Shown: positions 5,452 to 13,808 of the stretch, in pieces
Position numbering within the stretch: position 1 is the stretch's first letter
How the letters are laid out: each line of letters opens with the position of its first letter
Assembly: GCA_045598285.1 (NCBI GenBank)
Contig: JAZLLU010000032.1
Location: 1-16,848, forward strand
DNA length: 16,848 nt
Direction: 5' to 3'
Source of the DNA: RGIG5612 sp045598285
Lineage (GTDB): Bacteria; Bacillota; Clostridia; Lachnospirales; Lachnospiraceae
Made by a program: the position numbers and the translations under genes
The notes under the pieces: model-generated
What the model saw: the letters and a program-made list of their open reading frames with translations, nothing else
What the model was told of the DNA's origin: nothing
Database searches by the model: none

Positions 5452-8187
5452 ATGAACGTAAAACCAGATTATTCTAGATTAGTTAGCTTTAGTTTGATGG
5501 GACCTGAAAGTGGTGCCCTTTGCGAAGTTGACTGCAATGATGGAAAAATAACTCGTATCAATCCTTATAAGTTTAGTACGGATTATAATAATGCGCCATT
5601 AAAGCCTTGGACAATCGAAGCTAAAGGCAAAACGTTCACACCTCCAAATAAAATACCTCTTACTCATATGGGACTTTGTTATAAGAAGAGAGTTTATTCT
5701 CCTAACCGTGTTAAGTATCCGCTTAAGAGAATCGATTGGGACCCTAATGGAAACAGACATCCTGAAACAAGAGGTATTTCTGGATATGAAAGAATCAGTT
5801 GGGAAGAAGCCGCAAAACTTTGCGCTGATGAAATAAAAAGAATTCACAAAGCTTATGCTCCTGAAGCAATTCTTTGTGAATCAGATATGCATGGCGAAGG
5901 AAAAAATGTTGCTCCTTCACATGGCTGCCCTAATAGAATGTTCTCGCTTCTTGGTGGTTACACGCAACAGATGCGAAACATGGATTCATGGGAAGGATGG
6001 TATTGGGGCGCTAAACATGTTTGGGGATGCGAACCTGTTGGCGAGCAAAATCCTCAAGCTAACTTAATTCCTGATATGGCTAAAAACTGCGATGCTCTTC
6101 TCTTTTGGGGATGCGATCCGGAAGTTACGCCTCTTGGGTTTGGTCTTCATATGCCGACTCTTCTTTCTTATTGGTTTAGCGAAATTGGAATTAAGCAAAT
6201 CTATATTTGTCCTGAGCTTAACTATGGGGCGGCGATACATGCAGACAAGTGGATTCCAATCTTGCCTAACACCGACGTTGCTTTGCAACTTGCTATTGCT
6301 TACCAATGGATTACAAAAGGAACTTTTGAAAAAGAATATATAGATACACACGCTTATGGTTTTGATAAATTTACAGCTTATGTTTTAGGCAAGGAGGACT
6401 GCGTTCCAAAGACTCCTAAGTGGGCGTCTGAAAAGTGTGGCGTTCCTACTTATACAATTAAAGCGCTTGCTGATTATTGGGCAAAGAAAATTATTTCTAT
6501 TTGCCATGGCAATGGTGGAAGTTATATTCGAGGACCTTTCGCTTCTGAGCCAGCCCGCCTTGAAGTTATGCTTCTTGGTATGCGCGGACTTGGAAAGCCG
6601 GGCGTCCACCAATGCAAACTTATTGAGTGGAACATGTGGGCAAAGAATTATCCTCTTCCATACACGCCTGAATTTTTACCAGCCGTTCCACATATTTGTG
6701 ACGCGCTTCGTACTGTGCCGGGGGATGTTCCTGCACATATTGATATTAGTCATCGTTTCGTCTTAAACGACGAGCAAAAGGAAAGAGCTCCAGAGCTTAT
6801 AGATTTGTTTGAGCAACTTCCAGGACCAAAGCAGTTTATTCCTAGATGCAACGTTCAACGCGCAATCTTAGAAAAGAAAATTGATTGGTATGGACTTAGT
6901 TGTTTCTCAACGAACCAGATGCCCGATAAAAACGGCAAAAGAAAATCTACGTCATATGACCAGTTCATTCACAACGTTTATCCTCGTGAGGGTATGCCTA
7001 ACGTTCATATGATTTGGTCTACCGCTCCATGTAACGTTACATGTTGGAATAACGGATTTAAATTCCAAGAAGCTTATAGAGATCCTTCAATTGAATGCAT
7101 GGTTGTGCAACACCCATGGCTTGAAAATGATTGCTACTTTGCTGATATCATCTTGCCTGTTTGTACGAAACATGAGATGGAAGATTTAGGAAATGACTAC
7201 TCTTCTGGAATTTTTGCAAACATTTATAAAGAAGAAGCATGCGTCGAAAAAGTTGGTGAGTCTGTAAGCGACTTTGACGTTTGCGTTAAGATATTAGAGC
7301 AATTTGGACCTGATTATGTTGAGGCTTACACTGGCGGTTTAAGCGAAGAAGAACGTGTAAGATTTTTCTACAAAGCTTCTGGCTGCGAAGAAAAAATGAG
7401 TTGGGAAGAATTTTGCGAAAAGAAAATCTTTACTATTCCTATTAAGGAAGGTACTAGCGAAGTGCCTGCTGGATTTGCTGAATTTGAAAAAGACCCTAAA
7501 GAAAATCCATTAGAGACTCCAACAGGACTTTTAGAGTACTCTTCTACTGATATTGAAAAGCACTTCCCAGACGACGAGGAAAGACCTCCTGTTGCTCACT
7601 GGGTTGAAAATACTGCTTGGCATGATGAAAGACTTAGTTCTGAGCGTGCTAAAAAGTATCCTCTTCTTTGTATGTCTAACCACGGTCGTTGGAGAATTCA
7701 TGCACAGTGCGATGATATTCCATGGACACGTGAAATTGAGACAATGAAGATTAAAGGTGAAGATGGATATCTTTATGAACCTTGCTGGCTTAGTCCTAGT
7801 GAAGCTAAAAAACGTGATATTAAGCACGGCGATATTGTTAAGGTATTTAATGAAAGAGGAATCGTTCTTTGCGGTGCTTATGTAACTGAAAGAATGCAAG
7901 ATAAAGTTGCTTATATAGATCACGGTGCTAGACTCGACCCTATTATTCCGGGCGAAGTAGACCGTGGCGGTGCAATTAATAATATTACTCCTTTGCATAC
8001 AACCGGCAAAAATTCTACTGGTATGGCTACGTCTTCATTCCTTTGCGAAGTAGCTAAGGTTACTCCTGAGGATTGGGCTAAGTGGAAGGAAAAAGCTCCT
8101 TGGGCTTTCGAAAGAAAGTATGACGAAGCAGCTGGTGTTTGCTTAGAAGGTTGGGTTAAAAATTTAGACGAGTTTGAGAGGAACTAA
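5452..8187 (+). CDS. Molybdopterin oxidoreductase, transhydroxylase large-subunit-like
   Basis: This 911-residue cytoplasmic bis-MGD enzyme of the DMSO reductase superfamily has no twin-arginine signal. It resembles pyrogallol-phloroglucinol transhydroxylase (large subunit about 875 residues, Pelobacter acidigallici): the N-terminal stretch WTIEAKGKTFTPPNK and KYPLKRIDWDPNGNR is the same type. Asp178-Ser179 in NMDSWEGWYWG corresponds to the Asp174 and Mo-ligand Ser175, His147 (DMHGEGKNV) to His144, and Tyr404 (PLPY) plausibly to Tyr404; these equivalences are from memory of the family. Only Cys24, Cys28 and Cys76 are near the N terminus, so the usual [4Fe-4S] site is probably absent, as in transhydroxylase. 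The C-terminal MGD-binding domain runs from about 735 to 870 (HGRWRIHAQ ... DIKHGDIVKVFNERG). Possible reactions are aromatic hydroxyl transfer or reductive catechol dehydroxylation. Substrate unknown. Confidence 0.85.
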   Translation: MNVKPDYSRLVSFSLMGPESGALCEVDCNDGKITRINPYKFSTDYNNAPLKPWTIEAKGKTFTPPNKIPLTHMGLCYKKRVYSPNRVKYPLKRIDWDPNGNRHPETRGISGYERISWEEAAKLCADEIKRIHKAYAPEAILCESDMHGEGKNVAPSHGCPNRMFSLLGGYTQQMRNMDSWEGWYWGAKHVWGCEPVGEQNPQANLIPDMAKNCDALLFWGCDPEVTPLGFGLHMPTLLSYWFSEIGIKQIYICPELNYGAAIHADKWIPILPNTDVALQLAIAYQWITKGTFEKEYIDTHAYGFDKFTAYVLGKEDCVPKTPKWASEKCGVPTYTIKALADYWAKKIISICHGNGGSYIRGPFASEPARLEVMLLGMRGLGKPGVHQCKLIEWNMWAKNYPLPYTPEFLPAVPHICDALRTVPGDVPAHIDISHRFVLNDEQKERAPELIDLFEQLPGPKQFIPRCNVQRAILEKKIDWYGLSCFSTNQMPDKNGKRKSTSYDQFIHNVYPREGMPNVHMIWSTAPCNVTCWNNGFKFQEAYRDPSIECMVVQHPWLENDCYFADIILPVCTKHEMEDLGNDYSSGIFANIYKEEACVEKVGESVSDFDVCVKILEQFGPDYVEAYTGGLSEEERVRFFYKASGCEEKMSWEEFCEKKIFTIPIKEGTSEVPAGFAEFEKDPKENPLETPTGLLEYSSTDIEKHFPDDEERPPVAHWVENTAWHDERLSSERAKKYPLLCMSNHGRWRIHAQCDDIPWTREIETMKIKGEDGYLYEPCWLSPSEAKKRDIKHGDIVKVFNERGIVLCGAYVTERMQDKVAYIDHGARLDPIIPGEVDRGGAINNITPLHTTGKNSTGMATSSFLCEVAKVTPEDWAKWKEKAPWAFERKYDEAAGVCLEGWVKNLDEFERN

Positions 8188-8188
8188 A

Positions 8189-9007
8189 ATGGGAAAAGTC
8201 TTTTTTATAGATATTGCCAGATGCTCCGGTTGCTATAATTGCCAGCTTGCTTGCAAGGAAGAACATTGTGATAACGAATGGCTTCCTTATGCTAAAAAGC
8301 AACCTCAAATCGGCCAATTTTGGGCAAAAGTTAACGAATATGTTGAAGGTAGCATCCCTAAAGTAAAAATCTATTATATCCCTGAAATTTGTGGTCATTG
8401 CGAAAACCCTGCATGCCTTAATGCATGTAACGCAGGTGCTATTTACAAACGAGAAGATGGCCTAGTTTTAATTGATCCACTTAAATGTAATGGCTGCAAA
8501 GCATGTCTTAAGGCTTGCCCTTACGAAAGCATCTATTTTAACGAAGCAGAAGGTATCGCCCAAAAATGTACAGGCTGCGCTCACCTTATCGATGAAGGCA
8601 AATCTCCTCGTTGTGTAAGCGTTTGCCCTACTGAAGCTTTTATTTATGAAGACGAAGAAAAAATCAAAGACAAACTTAAAGGCGCCACTGTCATGAAAGA
8701 AGAAAGTGGATGCGCTCCAAGAGTTTACTATAAGAATATCCCTGGTAAGTTTATTGCTGGACTAATTTATGACGAAGCTGAAGAAGAAGTTATAAAAGGT
8801 GCCACTTGTACATTAGTCAGCAAATCCGATTCTTCAATTGCTTATAAAGCCACGACTGACGAATTTGGAGATTTCTGGTTTAAGAATTTACCAGTTGATA
8901 AATATATGCTAAAAATTGAGGCTGATGGATTTAAGACTCAGACTTTTGACGACTTAGATACCACTAAATCAATTAATATTGGCGATATCCCGTTCAAAAA
9001 AGAATAA
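8189..9007 (+). CDS. Fe-S subunit with C-terminal Cna-B-like domain (transhydroxylase small-subunit type)
   Basis: This 272-residue partner of the molybdenum subunit starts at ATG 8189, one base after the preceding stop, with GAGAGG (8176-8181) 7 nt upstream. Residues 1-150 hold four complete cysteine quartets: 12/15/18/22, 68/71/76/80, 100/103/106/110 and 127/130/142/146, enough for four [4Fe-4S] clusters. Residues about 186-272 (GKFIAGLIYD ... GATCTLV ... TDEFGDFWFKNLPVDKYMLKIEADGFKTQTF) form a transthyretin/Cna-B-like beta domain. A ferredoxin head with this tail is the layout of the transhydroxylase small subunit (about 275 residues), which strongly supports the assignment of the operon. 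No signal peptide or membrane anchor is present, so the complex is cytoplasmic. It would store or pass electrons to the Mo site; an outside electron partner is not encoded here. Confidence 0.85.
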   Translation: MGKVFFIDIARCSGCYNCQLACKEEHCDNEWLPYAKKQPQIGQFWAKVNEYVEGSIPKVKIYYIPEICGHCENPACLNACNAGAIYKREDGLVLIDPLKCNGCKACLKACPYESIYFNEAEGIAQKCTGCAHLIDEGKSPRCVSVCPTEAFIYEDEEKIKDKLKGATVMKEESGCAPRVYYKNIPGKFIAGLIYDEAEEEVIKGATCTLVSKSDSSIAYKATTDEFGDFWFKNLPVDKYMLKIEADGFKTQTFDDLDTTKSINIGDIPFKKE

Positions 9008-9025
9008 TAAATCAGGAGGTCTTTA

Positions 9026-9898
9026 ATGGCTAAAAGAAAATTTGGCGACCGCAAGGACGCAAAACGCGTGCAACTGCCTGGGCTTATGCAATCTTGTATT
9101 GACTTAAAGCCTAGCCGTATGGAAAACGAAGTTTATATCAATCAAAAAATGAATGTTACTCCTTTGGTTGAATACATTGAAAAGAAAAATGCATCTGGCG
9201 AGCATTATACTTTCTTTCATGCTTTCGCAACAGCGTGTGGAAAAGTAATTTATAATCGACCAAAATTAAATCAGTTTATTACTAACAGACATCTTTATGT
9301 GCATAACAATGTTGTATTAGCTTTCGTTGCAAAGATATCCTTAAACGATAAGTCTGAAGAGCTTATGCTTTTTATCGATATTAAGCCTGAAGACACGATC
9401 GAAACAATTAAGGCTCAACTAGAAAGAAAAATTACTAATCTCCGCAGCGAAGATGAAGAGACTGAAAAGAAAAGTGCTGATAACGCAATTGATATTTTAT
9501 CAAAGCTCCCTAACTTCGTTAGAATTCCTATTTTTGGAATTATTAAGTTTGCTGATAGACATGGATGGATTCCTGAATCACTTGCTTCTTCAAATATTTA
9601 TTATAGCAGTATGATTATTTCCAACCTTGGTTCAATCCACTGTGGTGCTATTTATCATAATCTTGCTAACTTCGGAACATGTTCCGCTCTAGCTTCTATG
9701 GGTGAGATTTTAGATGTTAAAATTGTTAATCCAGATGGAAGTGAAGAGATTCAAAAGCAATGTGAGTTCGGTATAACTTTAGATGAGCGTATTGGCGATG
9801 GATTCTATTTTGCTAAGAGTGCTAAACTTATCGAATACATTCTTATGCATCCAGAACTTTTAGAAGAACCTGCATCTACTATGATTAATGTTGAGTAA
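9026..9898 (+). CDS. E2/CAT-like acyltransferase-fold protein lacking the catalytic His
   Basis: This 290-residue protein resembles the catalytic domain of 2-oxoacid dehydrogenase E2 subunits and chloramphenicol acetyltransferase, without lipoyl or peripheral-binding domains. Supporting motifs are NRPKLNQF (77-84), the ISNLGSIHCGAIYH block (198-211), TCSALASMGEI (218-228) and the C-terminal LDERIGDG (252-259). The family signature is HxxxDG; here the His position is Glu254, while Asp258-Gly259 remain. Ordinary CoA acyl transfer by His base catalysis is therefore doubtful. AGGAGGT lies about 7 nt before ATG 9026 and only 18 nt follow the Fe-S gene, so it is part of the operon. No E1 or E3 genes are nearby. 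It could be an acyl-binding or scaffold protein, or an enzyme with altered chemistry; a link to the phenolic reaction is inferred from position only. Confidence 0.75.
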   Translation: MAKRKFGDRKDAKRVQLPGLMQSCIDLKPSRMENEVYINQKMNVTPLVEYIEKKNASGEHYTFFHAFATACGKVIYNRPKLNQFITNRHLYVHNNVVLAFVAKISLNDKSEELMLFIDIKPEDTIETIKAQLERKITNLRSEDEETEKKSADNAIDILSKLPNFVRIPIFGIIKFADRHGWIPESLASSNIYYSSMIISNLGSIHCGAIYHNLANFGTCSALASMGEILDVKIVNPDGSEEIQKQCEFGITLDERIGDGFYFAKSAKLIEYILMHPELLEEPASTMINVE

Positions 9899-9922
9899 TA
9901 AATTTAGATATGGTTATTAAAA

Positions 9923-9955
9923 AAGCGCCGAGCATTTGCCCGGCGCTTAATTTTT
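9923..9955. terminator. Bidirectional terminator ending the Mo-enzyme operon
   Basis: Positions 9923-9930 (AAGCGCCG) and 9941-9948 (CGGCGCTT) form a G/C-rich 8-bp stem with a 10-nt loop. T-runs follow on the plus strand (9951-9955), and an A-run precedes it that gives T's on the minus strand. It ends the four-gene operon about 25 nt after the last stop. It also serves the convergent HAD phosphatase gene, whose stop codon overlaps the T-run. Confidence 0.9.
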
Positions 9956-10757
9956 ATTGTTCAATAAATTCTTTAAGAGCTTTTATCGCACCACCATGAC
10001 CATTATCTTCTTTAGTAACAAATGTGGCTTCTTTTTGGACATCTTCTAGTGCATTTTTCATCGCAAAAGAATATTTTACAGCTTTAAACATCGGGATATC
10101 ATTATCGCTATCTCCAAACACCACTATGTTTTCTATTCCTAGGCCGAAATATTCCATAAAGAATTTTACCGCCCCAGATTTGTTTGCACCTTTCATAGTG
10201 ATTCCGATTGTTCCTCTGCCCGTCTCATGAACCTCGTAATCTTTTTGTAAGTCTAAAAGCAATGTATTTATTACTTCTAGTGCCTGACTAACTCCGCCGG
10301 CACATGCACAATGAACTTTTACTATTGGATCGTCTTCGGACAATTCGCAAGGACCGCCTGGAACATAACTTTCAAATCCTGTTGCTACAAATTTTTGGTA
10401 GTCTTCTTCGGTTATATAATTTCTCTTAAGAGATGAGCAAAGGACTGCTATATCTTTTCTTCCTTTTACTGCGTTATACACCGCGTCGATTGCTTGTGGA
10501 TCAATATAACGAACGCTCAAAAGATTTGTACCCTCAAAGAAAACGTTTCCGTCTTCGCAACTAATTAAAAGTCCTTCCGGAACCTTATCAAAAAGTTTAA
10601 AAACGTCTGTTGCTGGGCGTGCACTTGCTATAGCAACTTTTACGCCCTTCTCTATAAAACACTTTAATTCTTCTTCAAAATTTTCTGGCAGGATTTCTTC
10701 GGGCGTAAGAAGTGTTCCATCTAAATCAAAAATTGCTAATTTAATGTTTTTTTCCAT
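9954..10757 (-). CDS. Cof-type HAD superfamily phosphatase
   Basis: This 267-residue cytoplasmic phosphatase belongs to the Cof/YidA branch of the HAD superfamily, which removes phosphate from sugar phosphates, flavin-related and other small metabolites. Motif I is FDLDGTLL (nucleophile Asp11, general acid Asp13), motif II ASARP (Ser45), motif III Lys193 in NKSGAVKFF, and motif IV GDSDND (215-220). The cap domain between motifs II and III (about 80-180) is the C2 type of this branch. Length is normal. The start ATG 10757 has only a weak purine-rich site upstream (AGAAAGAAG). It is transcribed alone, divergent from the GNAT gene, with an extended -10 promoter. The substrate cannot be told from sequence. 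Confidence 0.9.
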   Translation of the reverse strand: MEKNIKLAIFDLDGTLLTPEEILPENFEEELKCFIEKGVKVAIASARPATDVFKLFDKVPEGLLISCEDGNVFFEGTNLLSVRYIDPQAIDAVYNAVKGRKDIAVLCSSLKRNYITEEDYQKFVATGFESYVPGGPCELSEDDPIVKVHCACAGGVSQALEVINTLLLDLQKDYEVHETGRGTIGITMKGANKSGAVKFFMEYFGLGIENIVVFGDSDNDIPMFKAVKYSFAMKNALEDVQKEATFVTKEDNGHGGAIKALKEFIEQ

Positions 10758-10783
10758 ATATGTTCTTCTTTCTATTTTTTTCT

Positions 10784-10792
10784 ATTATAACA
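10784..10792 (-). promoter_or_regulatory. Extended -10 promoter of the HAD phosphatase gene
   Basis: On the minus strand TGTTATAAT (10792-10784) is a perfect TATAAT with TG one base upstream, the extended -10 form that works without a good -35. It lies about 27 nt before the HAD start codon. A similar but weaker TGATAAAAT at 10830-10838 on the plus strand could serve the divergent GNAT gene. Confidence 0.55.
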
Positions 10793-10877
10793 AAATGTTA
10801 AAAAAATAGTGCTTTTTTATATTTTTGTATGATAAAATATAGTAGAATTATTTTTTTTTAGTTATAGGTGAACTTTT

Positions 10878-12002
10878 GTGATAACCATTAAAAAAGTTAC
10901 AACAAAAAAAGAACAAAAAGACTTCTTGGGCTTCCCGATTAAACTATACAAGGGAAGTCCTTATTTTGTACCACCTCTTTATATAGACGAAAAGAAAATT
11001 TTTAATAAAGATTATGTATACTACGATACATGTGAAGCTATTTATTTCAATGCATATAAAGACGGAAAACATGTAGGCCGTATTTCTGGAATCTTGCAAA
11101 AAGCGAGCAACGAAAAAAATAACGAAAAACGAGTTCGTTTTACCCGTTTTGATTCTATTGATGATCAAGAAGTTGCTAACGCTCTTTTTGATGCTGTAGA
11201 AAAGTGGGCTTTAGAAAAAGGTATGGACACCGTGTGTGGGCCGTTAGGTTTTTCTGACCTTGAAAGAGAAGGTTTGCTAGTTGAAGGCTTTGATGAACTT
11301 GCAACTTTTGAAGAGCAATACAACGCGCCTTATTATGAAAAACTCATTAAAAACTGTGGATATGAAAAAGAAGTCGATTGGTTAGAAAGCAAAATTTATG
11401 CACCTGACGAAGAAAGCGCAAAAGAATTAGAGAAAATGTCTGATCTTATTTGCAATCGTTATGGTCTTAGATTTGGCGAAGCTAAAAATATGTCGGAGTT
11501 TATAAAAAAATATTGCGACGACTTCTTTAGACTTATCGACCAAGGATATGAGCATCTTTACGGCACAGTTCCTTTTACTGATGGCATGAAAAAGATGACT
11601 ATCGAAAACTTTAAGCTAGTTACCGATATTGACCACATCGCGATTATCCTTGATGAGAACGACCATGCTGTTGCTATGGGCTTTTGCATTCCTTCAATTG
11701 CACATGCTATGCAAATATCGGGAGGTCACCTTAGCCCTAAAGCTCTTATTAAATTATTAAAATCAATGAAAAAGCCTGAGATTATTGACTTCGCTTTAAT
11801 TGCTGTAGAACCAGAATATCTTAACCGTGGAATAAGTGCAATCTTCGCAAATAGTATTGCAAAAATGCTTAACAACGGCTACACGAAATATGCCGAAACA
11901 AATCTTAATCTTGAAGATAACCACGCAATTAGAAATTTATGGAAACGTTTTAACTCCGTTGAGCATAAACGTCGTCGTGCATTTTTCAAAAAGATAAAAT
12001 AA
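10878..12002 (+). CDS. GNAT-fold protein of the YghO type
   Basis: This 374-residue protein starts at GTG 10878, with AGGTG (10865-10869) 8 nt upstream. The N-terminal block DFLGFPIKLYKGSPYFVPPLYID is the hallmark of the large GNAT-like group that includes E. coli YghO ('f..fp..lY...p.wvPPl'). The C-terminal half (about 240-374) has the acetyl-CoA-fold elements HIAIILDENDHAVAMGFCIP and ALIAVEPEYLNRGISAIFANSI, although the Q/RxxGxG pyrophosphate loop is reduced to NRGIS. It ends in a basic tail (KRFNSVEHKRRRAFFKKIK). It is likely a cytoplasmic acyltransferase, but no member's substrate is known to me. It is monocistronic and convergent with the phosphate transporter, only 13 nt apart. Confidence 0.75.
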   Translation: MITIKKVTTKKEQKDFLGFPIKLYKGSPYFVPPLYIDEKKIFNKDYVYYDTCEAIYFNAYKDGKHVGRISGILQKASNEKNNEKRVRFTRFDSIDDQEVANALFDAVEKWALEKGMDTVCGPLGFSDLEREGLLVEGFDELATFEEQYNAPYYEKLIKNCGYEKEVDWLESKIYAPDEESAKELEKMSDLICNRYGLRFGEAKNMSEFIKKYCDDFFRLIDQGYEHLYGTVPFTDGMKKMTIENFKLVTDIDHIAIILDENDHAVAMGFCIPSIAHAMQISGGHLSPKALIKLLKSMKKPEIIDFALIAVEPEYLNRGISAIFANSIAKMLNNGYTKYAETNLNLEDNHAIRNLWKRFNSVEHKRRRAFFKKIK

Positions 12003-12015
12003 TTTATTAGAATTA

Positions 12016-13773
12016 TTATTTAAGATTAAACATTTCACTATATTCCTTAAAATATTTTTCAAAGTCATGTTCACTAGCGAGTTCTTGTTTGGAAATAGTT
12101 CCATGCTTATCTGCTAATTCATTATGATTAATTCTTAATGCAATCCCAATATTTGAACAATGATCGCTAACTCTTTCGATATCTGTAAGCATATCATTAT
12201 AAACATATCCATCTGTGTATAGGCAAATTCCCTTTTGTACCCTTTCGACATGGTTTGCTTTATTTGTTTTACAAAGCAAATCAATAACTTCCTCAAGAGG
12301 TTCTACTTTATATGCTTTTTCTATATCATCGTCAGTAAAAGCTTCCATTGTGTTCGCAAGAATCTCATCTAAAGCTGCAAACAAAGTTGATACTTCTGTT
12401 TTAGCATAACCACTAAACTCAATTTTTTTATCGCTAATTTCTTTTGCTGATTCGCCAAGATTTTTTGCGTGATCACTTATTCTTTCCAAATCAGTTACCG
12501 TTCTTAAATATAAAGTAGCCTTATTGTTTTCATTTTCACTTAATTCTTTTTTTGTTAATTTTACAAGATAGCTTCCTATCTTATCCTCATATGTATCAAT
12601 AATATTTTCCAGCTCACATACTCTAGAAAAACCTTCGTCAGAAAATTTAGTAAAAAGTTTTAATGCTACTTCTATATTTTCACGAGCTAGATTTGCCATT
12701 GATTTTATTGCAATGCTTGTCTGTTCTATTGCCAATGTTGGATAGTCTAAGAATCTTTCCTCGAGCCTATCTACATTATGAAGTTCTGCGATATCTTCTT
12801 TCTTGTCTGAAACAATTATATTTACTAATTTTTCAATTAAGCCAATAAATGGCGAGAGTAATAATACAATGATAACTCTAAAAATTGTATTTAAGAGTGC
12901 AATACTTACCATATTCATATTTGCACCCATAAACGAGAAATGAACAATCGCATCAACTATATAGAATATTGCGCCAAATACTATAACACCAAGAGTATCA
13001 ACTAATAAGTAAATCAATGCTGTTCTTTTTCCGTTTGCGTTTGCACCAAGTGCTGAAAGCAAAACTGGAACTGATGCACCGATTGCAATACCCATAATTA
13101 CTGGTAATGCTAATTGAAAATTAATTGCTCCTGTAACTGCAAGTGCTTGCAAAATACCAACTGCTGCCGAAGCACTTTGTATAATACACGTAAAAACAAG
13201 TCCTATTAAAATTCCTATGAATGGGTTTTCGAAGTTTGTAAGAAGTCTAATAAATTCTTCGCTGTCTCTTAAAGGCGATACTGCCGTTGACATAGCAGAA
13301 ATTCCAAACATCAAAACTGCAAAACCAAGCATGATATAGGCAATATTATGATTGGTTTCTTTTTTTGTAAACATCAAAAGGATTATTCCGGCTATTGCTA
13401 ATCCCGCGGTCAAAGTATTTGTAGAAATAATTTCAAATACTCCACTACCGTTTAATTCAGAAAGGCATATTACCCACCCAGTAATACTAGTTCCGATAAT
13501 AGCTCCCATGATGATACCAATTGCTTGCTTAACCTTCATCATGCCAGAGTTAACAAAACCAACAACCATAACCGAAGTCGCTGACGAACTTTGGATAACT
13601 GCCGTAACCCCTGTTCCCAACAAAATACCCTTGATTGGGTTACTTGTAAGCTTATATAAAATAACTTCTAGCTTGCTTCCTGCAACTCTCTTAAGTCCAT
13701 CTCCCATTAGGTTCATACCAAATAGAAAAAGACAAACCCCACCAAGCAAACTAATAATATTTACTACGCTCAT
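12016..13773 (-). CDS. Na+/phosphate cotransporter family protein with PhoU-like tail
   Basis: This 585-residue membrane transporter of the NptA/YjbB family imports or exports phosphate with Na+. Residues 1 to about 320 are hydrophobic and contain the inverted-repeat signatures QSSSATSVMVVGFVNSG and QSASAAVGILQALAVTG, the QSSSA-type motifs that form the transport site. The start (GVCLFLFGMNLMGDGLKRVAG) is typical. Residues about 340-565 form a cytoplasmic helical PhoU-like domain with two related halves, each with an acidic 'tDlERIsDHa.N.g' motif (TVTDLERISDHAKNLGE, and DIERVSDHCSNIG nearer the end), which bind metal in PhoU. ATG 13773 is preceded by AGGAAGGAAA. No Pst genes are nearby. A possible promoter (TTGAAA 13825-13820, TAGAAA 13802-13797, 17-base spacer) overlaps the terminator hairpin of the upstream operon. 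Confidence 0.9.
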   Translation of the reverse strand: MSVVNIISLLGGVCLFLFGMNLMGDGLKRVAGSKLEVILYKLTSNPIKGILLGTGVTAVIQSSSATSVMVVGFVNSGMMKVKQAIGIIMGAIIGTSITGWVICLSELNGSGVFEIISTNTLTAGLAIAGIILLMFTKKETNHNIAYIMLGFAVLMFGISAMSTAVSPLRDSEEFIRLLTNFENPFIGILIGLVFTCIIQSASAAVGILQALAVTGAINFQLALPVIMGIAIGASVPVLLSALGANANGKRTALIYLLVDTLGVIVFGAIFYIVDAIVHFSFMGANMNMVSIALLNTIFRVIIVLLLSPFIGLIEKLVNIIVSDKKEDIAELHNVDRLEERFLDYPTLAIEQTSIAIKSMANLARENIEVALKLFTKFSDEGFSRVCELENIIDTYEDKIGSYLVKLTKKELSENENNKATLYLRTVTDLERISDHAKNLGESAKEISDKKIEFSGYAKTEVSTLFAALDEILANTMEAFTDDDIEKAYKVEPLEEVIDLLCKTNKANHVERVQKGICLYTDGYVYNDMLTDIERVSDHCSNIGIALRINHNELADKHGTISKQELASEHDFEKYFKEYSEMFNLK

Positions 13774-13808
13774 TTATTTCCTTCCTAATATCTATCTTTC
13801 TACTTCTT

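Noticed and set aside
7531..7998. 155-codon open frame on the minus strand
   Set aside because: It lies wholly inside the molybdenum subunit gene, antisense to well-conserved family motifs, with no ribosome site or recognisable protein features.
5452..9007. Respiratory DMSO, polysulfide or thiosulfate reductase
   Set aside because: There is no twin-arginine signal, no N-terminal cluster site and no membrane anchor subunit, and the Cna-B-like tail and DSWEGW motif match transhydroxylase instead.
9026..9898. Chloramphenicol resistance gene
   Set aside because: The fold is shared, but the catalytic His is Glu and the length and motifs fit the E2-like group in a metabolic operon, so no resistance role is supported.
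11998..12017. AATAATT/AATTATT inverted repeat between the convergent GNAT and phosphate transporter genes
   Set aside because: The 7-bp stem is all A/T with a 6-nt loop and overlaps both stop regions; too weak to call a terminator with confidence.
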